In this document: in pieces, positions 22,260 to 32,200 of the stretch | Layout: each line of letters begins with the position of its first letter | Numbering within the stretch: position 1 is the stretch's first letter | Assembly (NCBI GenBank): GCA_947471745.1 | Contig: CANJKZ010000724.1 | Location: 3,453,501 to 3,517,500, forward strand | Source of the DNA: Closterium sp. Naga37s-1 | Lineage: Eukaryota > Streptophyta > Zygnematophyceae > Desmidiales > Closteriaceae | Length of the DNA: 64,000 nt | Direction: 5' to 3' | The notes under the pieces: model-generated | Databases searched by the model: none | Seen by the model: only the letters and a program-made list of their open reading frames with translations | Told to the model about the DNA's origin: nothing | Made by a program: the position numbers and the translations under genes

Positions 22260-24100
22260 TTGAAGTCAATCCAATGAGGTTTGCTAGGGCTTTCATGCTT
22301 TGTTCTGCAAGATAAGCCTGAAATTTCTGCAGAGTTGTGCCCGTTTGGGGTTTGATGCAAAACACAAATCAAATCCTAGAATTTAGCTCTCAAACTAATA
22401 GGGGAGTATCATCACACTGATTATAGATCCCCCTATCATTTTCAAGTCAATCCAATAAGATTTGATAGGGCTTGCATGCTTTGTTCTGCAAGATAAGCCT
22501 GAAATTTCTGCAGAATTGTGCCCGTTTGGGTTTTGATGCAAAACACAAACCAAACCTTGGAATTGAGCTCTCAAACTCATAGAGGAGTCTCATCACATTT
22601 ATTATAGATCCCCTTATCATTTTCAAGTCAATCCAATAAGATTTGATAAGGCTTTCATGCTTTTTTCTGCAAGATAAGCCTGAAATTTCTGCAGAATTGT
22701 GCCCGTCTGGGTTTTGATGCAAAAAACAAACCAAACCTTGGAATTGAGCTCTCAAACTCATAGGGGAATCTTATCACACTGATTATAGATCCCCCTATCA
22801 TTTTCAAGTCAATCCAATAAGATTTGATAGGGTTTTCATGCTTTGTTCTGCAAGATAAGCCTGAAATTTCTGCAGAATTGTGCCCGTTTGGGTTTTGATG
22901 CAAAACACAAACCAAACCTTGGAATTGAGCTCTCAAACTCATAGAGGAGTCTCATCACATTTATTATAGATCCCCCTATCCTTTTCAAGTCAATCCAATA
23001 AGATTTGATAAGGCTTTCATGCTTTTTTCTGCAAGATAAGCCTGAGATTTCTGCAGAATTGTGCCCGTCTGGGTTTTGATGCAAACAACAAACCAAACCC
23101 TAAACTCATAGGGGAATCTTATCACACTGATTATAGATCCCCCTATCATTTTCAAGTCAATCCAATAAGATTTGATAGGGTTTTCATGCTTTGTTCTGCA
23201 AGATAAGCCTGAAATTTCTGCTGAATTGTGCCCGTTTGTGTTTTGATGCAAAACACAAACCAAACCTTGGAATTGAGCTCTCAAACTCATAGGGGAGTCT
23301 CATCATACTAATTATAGATCCCCCTATCATTTTCAACTCAATCCAATAAGATTCGACAGGGCTTTCATGCATTGTTCTGCAAGATAAGCCTGAAATTTCT
23401 GCAGAATTGCCTGCGTCTGGGTTCTGATGCAAAACACAAACCAAACCTTGAATTTGAGCTCTCAAACTCATAGGGGGGTTTCACCACACCATTGAAAGAC
23501 TCCCCTATCATTTTCTGAACAAACCAATAAGTCTAGATATGGTTTCGCTGCATTTTTCTGCAAGGTTTCCCTGAAATTGCAGCAAAAATGGTTGCTTTGC
23601 GTTCTTTTGCAAACTACCAACCAAACCATGGAATTAAGCTATGAATCTCAAAGGGGAGTCTCATCACACCATTTCTAGGACCCAATTTCATTTTCAAGTC
23701 AATCCAATAAGGTTTGATTGGCCTTTAATGCTTTGTTTTGCCTAGACATACTGAAAATTCCGCAGATTTGTAAGCAATTGGATTCCGTTCCAAATCACAA
23801 ACCAATCCTCGCAACCAGTATGTGAGACTCAGTGGGGATCCTCATCACACTAATTCTAGCTCCCCCTCTCATTTTCAAGTCAATACAATAGGGTTGGATA
23901 GGCCTTTCATGCATTGTTCTGCAAGGAAAGGCCGAAATTTATGCAGAATTGCCTGCGGGTGGATTCTGCTGTAAACCACAAACCAATAATTGGAATTAGT
24001 GCGTGACACTCTGTGGGCAGCCTCATCACACTAATTATAGACCCCCCTCTCATTTTCATGTCAACAGAAAATTGTTGAATGGTTTTGCTGCATTCTTAAA
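22260..24100. repeat. 181-bp tandem satellite array, about 10 units
   Basis: Units start at 22260, 22440, 22621, 22802, 22983, 23150, 23331, 23512, 23692, 23873 and 24054 (partial). Spacing is 180-181 bp except one 167-bp unit that lost 14 bp. The left and central units are close copies; units from 23512 on are progressively diverged. Neighbouring units alternate between two subtypes (GCTTTGTTCTG with CCCGTTTGG, and GCTTTTTTCTG with CCCGTCTGG), giving a ~362-bp higher-order period. The open frames read across it are artefacts of the period. Confidence 0.95.
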
Positions 24101-24998
24101 TTCCTATACTAAGAGTCTATCCAATCTCGTCGATGTAGTTAAAAGTCAAGGCCATTGCGCTTGTAGAGTGTGATGACAAAAGGAGGGTTCACATTCGTGC
24201 AGCATTTCTCTATGTTGACGGTTGATGGGCGCTACACAATTTCGGTGTTTTGTTTATGCAAACTCTCTTTATATTACACAATTATAGCACAATAGTTCAC
24301 ACTACACTTCACTCTTATCGCGTCAGGGCAAAACCTAGAGGACTAGCACGAAATGTAGAGTTAATATAGGGCAGACTCTGCATCTGGCAGTGTTAATCGG
24401 CTCAGAGACCTTCTCTGACACACTTCGTGTCAGATTCTATCTGGCGCGCAAGTTTCCAAAGGCTCGCAGATATCTGGGGATCCCATTCGCCCCATTTATT
24501 TTTACGGGCAGCCCTTACAAAATGTCTGGCGGTGATCTCCAACCGCATACTAGGGTGTGCGGTGCAGAGGTCATCAACAACATCCGCTGCGTAGATAAAG
24601 GCTTCAGTGTGACGGCGCCACGTGTCCGTTCTTGGCAGAACATCTGCGACACCAGAGGCACGTGATTCGCGGTCGCAGATGTGGAGCAGATTCCACCCAA
24701 TTTCCGAACACCAACCTTCGCGGGAGACAGCATGTTCTCGTTTAGATAGAAAGGTTGTTATCCAAATCCGAGTTTTTAGCTAAGGGTTCATCAGCCCAAA
24801 ACAACAACTAAGAGAGGCAGTAAATGCTGCACACCACGACGTCTCATATGACGGCCACTAAAAGATTCGCTAAACTAGAGGTTCCATCTGCACAGGTGAA
24901 CGCGACCCAATCGTTGTTGCAACACGTGCTTCACCTCTGCTCGAAATCCTACGATTCAATCCATTTTGGCTGCAGCATCCATCGACCATCCTCATTCT
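24101..24998. other. Unassigned sequence between satellite and solo LTR
   Basis: Contains one 91-codon open frame (24390-24665) without recognisable features, and a perfect 8-bp hairpin, TCTGACAC/GTGTCAGA, with a 5-base loop near 24412. If the solo LTR is removed, an open frame appears to run from about 24900 across the insertion site, so this may hold upstream exon sequence of the gene at 26293. That is weak. Confidence 0.4.
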
Positions 24999-26091
24999 TG
25001 TAGGTGTAAGGGCCTAATAAACTCAAGCTATTAAGACTTTATCAAACTTAAAACCTCTCCTCGGGGTCACCTCCAAGGGTCCTTGGGTGCCTGGTACAAG
25101 ACCAGCCCCTATCCTCGGGTCCGAGTTTGCAGAGAGAGGGATCAAGAGGGACTTAGTCAAAACAGCAAGAGTACCTTGAACGTCGCGCAGCGTATCGTGC
25201 AGACCGTCGACCGGATTAAGCTGAGAATTTCCTATATCGAAGCTCACTCCAAGAGCTTCAAAATAAGCCAAGTTGCCTCCCGAAAAGTTCTGCCATTACG
25301 AAGTTATGGCTCGGACAGCGTTTGCCTAGCGTTGGAGTGCTAGCGTACTAGCGTTGACTCGGGTAGCATTCCGCCGTCGCACCGCGTAGAAAGGAAATTC
25401 CAGCAAGGAAGGAATTCGCTTGAATCAATTTCACTATATTCAGGTACAAACAGAGAAGGAATAAATAGCTCTAGCTAGCAAGGACCTTGGGAATCAACCT
25501 GGGAACAACCAGGGATGATCCCAAATAATTCCAAGCAGCAGAACCAACCTGGCTGGACAAAACAGCAGGTGGTAGGTTGGTAAACAACCTCTGGTTCTGT
25601 TTTTCCAACCTGGGAAAACAACAACCAGGTTCAGGTCCTAAAAACAGAACCTGTTTTGTCTTTGCCCAACCAGCCAAATGCTGGTTCCGCTGGTTTCCCC
25701 TGGCCCTGTAGCAAGCAGATACAGACAAACAACATCCAACCTTCACCTAAATTGTACCCCTATAGTGCCTGCCCTGCTACACTATAGTCAACCAAACAAA
25801 ACAGTACAATTTCGAGTTGGATAGAACTGAATCTGCACAATCAATTCAACCGAACCGCAAAGCTTCCATCTTGGGTTCCTTTGCGAGCTCGTCCTTTCTG
25901 CTTGTACTGTTCATAGCGCGTACAATGTTGTGCCGAAGCGCATAATGCGCGAGTACCTGCAAATGCTTCAAGCGAAAATTGCGAAAGCAAACAAACACAC
26001 GAACATTCCATTCACACCCAAATGCATTCGCACACGCACACTCATACAAACAGACGGCAGGATGTCGTGCAATGTGAATTTGCACCCAACA
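24999..26091 (-). repeat. Solo LTR of family B with target duplication
   Basis: 1093 bp, beginning TGTAGGTG (one substitution from TGTTGGTG) and ending CACCCAACA on the plus strand. ATTCT flanks both sides (24994-24998 and 26092-26096). It lies about 200 bp upstream of the first ATG of the multi-exon gene, in opposite orientation. Confidence 0.95.
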
Positions 26092-26292
26092 ATTCTCCCC
26101 GTTTTTGCATCCAATCTTGCTTCCTACGCCCAGAATGCAGAGATCTCCTGAGAGGTCTTCTACTAGCTTCTTTGGGTAGTTCCCGGTGCTTCAGCAACCT
26201 TAGGCAGAGGCCGCGTCAAGAGTTTAGGTAGCGACTTATTAACTCCAAGCCTGCGACTGCTAATTGAGTAGAGGAACTGGGTCGCGCAAGCC
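26092..26292 (+). other. Sequence upstream of the multi-exon gene
   Basis: In the frame of exon 1 this reads as plausible protein (GSDLLTPSLRLLIE, then TAG at 26269, then RNWVAQAM). TAG also occurs at 26164 and TGA at 26149. It is either 5' untranslated sequence or the end of a longer first exon interrupted by TAG codons. Confidence 0.4.
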
Positions 26293-29200
26293 ATGGCCGA
26301 CACACCTCTACTAAGGGGTTGCGGATTAAAGGTTAGCATTACCAATGAAGACTACGACACTTTAAGCGGTTCGCAGAAAGAGTTGTCAGAGGACCTTCTT
26401 ATTTTTGCTATCTTGTAAGTACATCATCTGCCTTGTGTATATCGTATTGTTGGTACGTCCGTCAACTAAAACCGACCTCTGGTTTTCTATAATCTTTTTT
26501 CATGCAGGGCATTAACCAAGACTCTACTGCCCATACAACAACGGCAGAAGATTGCTATTTTTTCCTCATCCTTCGTAAGGAAACGGATTAAACTAATCCA
26601 TCCGAAAGCGATATCAAAGAGGCCAACAGACGGCCTCCTCACCAAAGACGCCCTCGTATTCCCGCTGTGGTCCAAGTAAGTGTGTTATCGTTTTCGCATA
26701 TCGCCTTCCACAAAGAAAGGTTCACTAACAATATGCGTTTGCAATGTGCAGATTGAGCAGCGAGCCGAAAGTGGCTATCAGCCTCCTCGTTCTCCTAGCT
26801 CCATGCGATCTCCGCTCTCCCACCCGGAGAACAGACTGTACACGGATCATCTTCTTCGACCCTAAGAGTGGTGTCCCGACTCACTCTCACGGAGATTTTG
26901 CTAAAGAAGTGTTGCAGTAAGTCATGCTGCTCATTGCCATTGAAATTGGATGGTTTACGATTCTGACAGTTATTCTGTCTTTGACTACAGATGGTTGCAG
27001 GAGCAATTGATTGTCGAGTACACAGCATTCATACAAGGCAACAGTTCTAAGAACGAAAAAATAGTCATTTGCGACATGAAGGCGCGTCTGTCGAAATAGT
27101 ACCTCCAATTTCTAGGGGGGGTGAGTAATTTTAGCAGTCAATATATTCGCGTGCGTCCAAATGTGTTTTGGGTTACACCACGCAAACTCAAATACATTGT
27201 TCTCCGTGCTGGCAGATGACGAAAAATATCGGATGGGCACAACCAGGTTCGGGCCTTCAAGTCGCCCACGCATGGACTAAGGTGCTTGAAAAATGGGATG
27301 ACATTCTACAGCTGCAGTGGGACGACTCGTTTGTTACACTCGGCAAAGGCTCCCGCACGAAAGATAAGGTAAAGGAGTTGCTTGTGGGCGAGTGTGATAG
27401 GTTATTCACTGTGCGCATCGACGACCAAGAGGACGAGACGCTAGTGGGCCAGGGGGATGGTACAGACGGCGAAGCTGCTATGGAAGTTCCAGACGGAGGG
27501 ATTGCGAGTGAGGGTCGTATACCAATGGAAGTAGAAGCGGCGGGTGTACAAATCAATTGTCCGAATCCTCAGTCCGAGAACGACAATGAGATAATGCGAA
27601 CAGCCGTAGAGGCGGCGTCATCGACATTTGTGTACACCCGCAGAGGAACGACGTCAATGCATGGTAGTGCAAATCAACAGCCTGCTTCGGTGGGGAATGA
27701 AGGTGGCCTACCAGAGAGGGTGACGATAGAGATAGACGCTGTAGAGAATGGGGCAGGAGAGGTGTTGCGCGGCAGCGAGCTTGATTCTGCTGCAGGACCA
27801 GGAGAGTCAGACAGAGAAATGGTTGCTGCAGCAAAGGCCGAGGCTGCAGAGAAGGCGAAATCATTGGCAGAGGAGTTTAGACGCATAGAGGAGGTAACTC
27901 GACGTGTGCGAAAGGAGGCGGAAATGGCAAGGGCCGCAGATGAGCAGACAAGGAGGGGGGAGGACCGGCAGAGTGCAAAGCGTGTGAAGAGGGCGAGGGC
28001 TGAGGGTTAGGCGACGGTACGCATGGAGGCGGAGACGCATCGACCTCACGATGCGGCAGAAGGAGCCAGAGCCGCAGAGGAGAGAAAAAAAGCGGAAGAG
28101 GAACGGCAGAGGGTTGAGGACGCAGAAAGGGCCATGTTGGAGGCAGAGGCGAACGGACGCAAAGAGGAGGAGGCGCGTCGTACAATTGAGGTTGCTGAGA
28201 TGGCGGCGCTGGCAGCAGAGAAACAAACACGGACGCTGGAAGAAGGTGCGAGATTACGCACCGAGGAGGAGGCGCGCCGTCAACTGGCAGCAGAAAGGAC
28301 GAATGCCGCAGAGGAGCAGAAGAGAGCGGCGGTGGAAATGCTGAGAACGCAGGCCGTAGAGAGAGCTAGGGTCGAGGCAGAGGCAAAAATGCGGATAGAG
28401 GATGCAGATAGTGTGAGGGCGGAAGCAGCTGCAATGGTTCGTAGAGAGGAAGAGGAGCGGCGTGCAAAACAGGAGGCAGATAAGGCGAAGGCCGTAGAGG
28501 AGCGAAGGAGAGCGGAACAAGAACGGCAGAGGGAAGAGGCTGAGGAGAGGGTCAGGACGGAGGCAGCAGCGATGGTGCGCAGAGAGGAAGAGGCGCTGCG
28601 TGCTAGAGAGGCGGCAGAGAGAGCGAGGGTCGCAGAGGAGCGCATGAGAGAGGTGCAGGAACGTCAGAGGGCAGAGGCTGCAGATAGGGTGAGGGCGGAA
28701 GCAGCTGCAATGATTCGTAGAGAGGAAGAGGAGCGGCGTGCAAAAGAGGAGGCAGAGAACGCGAAGGCCGTAGAAGAGCGAAGGAGAGCGGACCAAGAAC
28801 GGCAGAGGGAAGAGGCTGAGGAGAGGGTCAGGACGGAGGCAGCAGCGATGGTTCGCAGAGAGGAAGAGGCGCTGCGTGCTAGAGAGGCGGCAGAGAGGGC
28901 GAGGGTCGCAGAGGAGCGCATGAGAGCGGAGCATGAACGGCAGAGGGCAGAGGCTGCGGATAGGGTGAGGGCGGAAGCAGCTGCAATGATTCGTAGAGAG
29001 GAAGAGGAGCGGCGTGCAAAAGAGGAGGTAGAGAACGCGAAGGCCGTAGAGGAGGAAAGGAGAGCGAAACAAGAACGGTAGAGGGAAGAGGCTGAGGAGA
29101 GGGTCAGGACGGAGGCAGCAGCGATGGTTCGCAGAGAGGAAGAGGCGCTGCGTGCTAGAGAGGCTGCAGAGAGGGCGAGGGTCGCAGAGGAGCGCATGAG

Positions 29201-32200
29201 AGAGGCGCAGGAACGTCAGAGGGCAGAGGCTGCAGATAGGGTGAGGGCGGAAGCAGCTGCAATGATTCGTAGAGAGGAAGAGGAGCGGCGTGCAAAAGAG
29301 GAGGCAGAGAACGCGAAGGCCGTAGAGGAGCAAAGGAGAGCGGAACAAGAACGGCAGAGGGAAGAGGCTGAGGAGAGGGTCAGGACGGAGGCAGCAGCGA
29401 TGGTGCGCAGAGAGGAAGAGGCGCTGCGTGCTAGAGAGGCGGCAGAGAGAGCGAGGGTCGCAGAGGAGCGCATGAGAGAAGTGCAGGAACGTCAGAGGGC
29501 AGAGGCTGCAGATAGGGTGAGGGCGGAAGCAGCTGCAATGATTCGTAGAGAGGAAGAGGAGCGGCGTGCAAAAGAGGAGGCAGAGAACGCGAAGGCCATA
29601 GAGGAGCGAAGGAGAGCGGAACAAGAACGGTAGAGGGAAGAGGCTGAGGAGAGGGTCAGGACGGAGGCAGCAGCGATGGTTCGCAGAGAGGAAGAGGCGC
29701 TGCGTGCTAGAGAGGCGGCAGAGAGGGCGAGGGTCGCAGAGGAGCGCATGAGAGAGGCGCTGGAACGTCAGAGGGCAGAGGCTGCAGATAGGGTGAGGGC
29801 AGAAGCAGCTGCAATGATTCGTAGAGAGGAAGAGGAGCGGCGTGCAAAACAGGAGGCAGATAAGGCGAAGGCCGTAGAGGAGCGAAGGAGAGCGGAACAA
29901 GAACGGCAGAGGGAAGAGGCTGAGGAGAGGGTCAGGACAGAGGCAGAAGCGATGGTTCACAGAGAGGAAGAGGCGCTGCGTGCTAGAGAGGCGGCAGAGA
30001 GGGCGAGGGTCGCAGAGGAGCGCATGAGAGCGGAGCATGAACGGCAGAGGGCAGAGGCTGCAGATAGGGTGAGGGCGGAAGCAGCTGCAATGATTCGTAG
30101 AGAGGAAGAGGAGCGGCGTGCAAAAGAGGAGGCAGAGAACGCGAAGGCCGTAGAGGAGCAAAGGAGAGCGGAACAAGAACGGCAGAGGGAAGAGGCTGAG
30201 GAGAGGGTCAGGACGGAGGCAGCAGCGATGGTTCGCAGAGAGGAAGAGGCGCTGCGTGCTAGAGAGGCGGCAGAGAGGGCGAGGGTCGCAGAGGAGCGCA
30301 TGAGAGAGGCGCTGGAACGTCAGAGGGCAGAGGCTGCAGATAGGGTGAGGGCAGAAGCAGCTGCAATGATTCGTAGAGAGGAAGAGGAGCGGCGTGCAAA
30401 ACAGGAGGCAGATAAGGCGAAGGCCGTAGAGGAGCGAAGGAGAGCGGAACAAGAACGGCAGAGGGAAGAGGCTGAGGAGAGGGTCAGGACAGAGGCAGAA
30501 GCGATGGTTCACAGAGAGGAAGAGGCGCTGCGTGCTAGAGAGGCGGCAGAGAGGGCGAGGGTCGCAGAGGAGCGCATGAGAGCGGAGCATGAACGGCAGA
30601 GGGCAGAGGCTGCAGATAGGGTGAGGGCGGAAGCAGCTGCAATGATTCGTAGAGAGGAAGAGGAGCGGCGTGCAAAAGAGGAGGCAGAGAACGCGAAGGC
30701 CGTAGAGGAGCAAAGGAGAGCGGAACAAGAACGGCAGAGGGAAGAGGCTGAGGAGAGGGTCAGGACGGAGGCAGCAGCGATGGTGCGCAGAGAGGAAGAG
30801 GCGCTGCGTGCTAGAGAGGCGGCAGAGAGAGCGAGGGTCGCAGAGGAGCGCATGAGAGAGGTGCAGGAACGTCAGAGGGCAGAGGCTGCAGATAGGGTGA
30901 GGGCGGAAGCAGCTGCAATGATTCGTAGAGAGGAAGAGGAGCGGCGTGCAAAAGAGGAGGCAGAGAACGCGAAGGCCGTAGAGGAGCGAAGGAGAGCGGA
31001 CCAAGAACGGCAGAGGGAAGAGGCTGAGGAGAGGGTCAGGACGGAGGCAGCAGCGATGGTTCGCAGAGAGGAAGAGGCGCTGCGTGCTAGAGAGGCGGCA
31101 GAGAGGGCGAGGGTCGCAGAGGAGCGCATGAGAGCGGAGCATGAACGGCAGAGGGCAGAGGCTGCGGATAGGGTGAGGGCGGAAGCAGCTGCAATGATTC
31201 GTAGAGAGGAAGAGGAGCGGCGTGCAAAAGAGGAGGCAGAGAACGCGAAGGCCGTAGAGGAGCAAAGGAGAGCGGAACAAGAACGGCAGAGGGAAGAGGC
31301 TGAGGAGAGGGTCAGGACGGAGGCAGCAGCGATGGTGCGCAGAGAGGAAGAGGCGCTGCGTGCTAGAGAGGCGGCAGAGAGAGCGAGGGTCGCAGAGGAG
31401 CGCATGAGAGAGGTGCAGGAACGTCAGAGGGCAGAGGCTGCAGATAGGGTGAGGGCGGAAGCAGCTGCAATGATTCGTAGAGAGGAAGAGGAGCGGCGTG
31501 CAAAAGAGGAGGCAGAGAACGCGAAGGCCATAGAGGAGCGAAGGAGAGTGGAACAAGAACGGTAGAGGGAAGAGGCTGAGGAGAGGGTCAGGACGGAGGC
31601 AGCAGCGATGGTTCGAAGAGAGGAAGAGGCGCTGCGTGCTAGAGAGGCGGCAGAGAGGGCGAGGGTCGCAGAGGAGCGCATGAGAGAGGCGCTGGAACGT
31701 CAGAGGGCAGAGGCTGCAGATAGGGTGAGGGCGGAAGCAGCTGCAATGATTCGTAGAGAGGAAGAGGAGCGGCGTGCAAAACAGGAGGCAGATAAGGCGA
31801 AGGCCGTAGAGGAGCGAAGGAGAGCGGAACAAGAACGGCAGAGGGAAGAGGCTGAGGAGAGGGTCAGGACAGAGGCAGAAGCGATGGTTCACAGAGAGGA
31901 AGAGGCGCTGCGTGCTAGAGAGGCGGCAGAGAGGGCGAGGGTCGCAGAGGAGCGCATGAGAGAGGCGCTGGAACGTCAGAGGGCAGAGGCTGCAGATAGG
32001 GTGAGGGCGGAAGCAGCTGCAATGATTCGTAGAGAGGAAGAGGAGCGGCGTGCAAAACAGGAGGCAGATAAGGCGAAGGCCGTAGAGGAGCGAAGGAGAG
32101 CGGAACAAGAACGGCAGAGGGAAGAGGCTGAGGAGAGGGTCAGGACAGAGGCAGAAGCGATGGTTCACAGAGAGGAAGAGGCGCTGCGTGCTAGAGAGGC

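Noticed and set aside
22395..23471. Series of ~90-104-codon minus-strand frames with near-identical protein
   Set aside because: They follow the 181-bp satellite period and end at unit borders; they are satellite DNA read in frame.
24390..24665. 91-codon open frame
   Set aside because: No recognisable motif, no neighbouring exon signals, and no longer than expected by chance in this composition.
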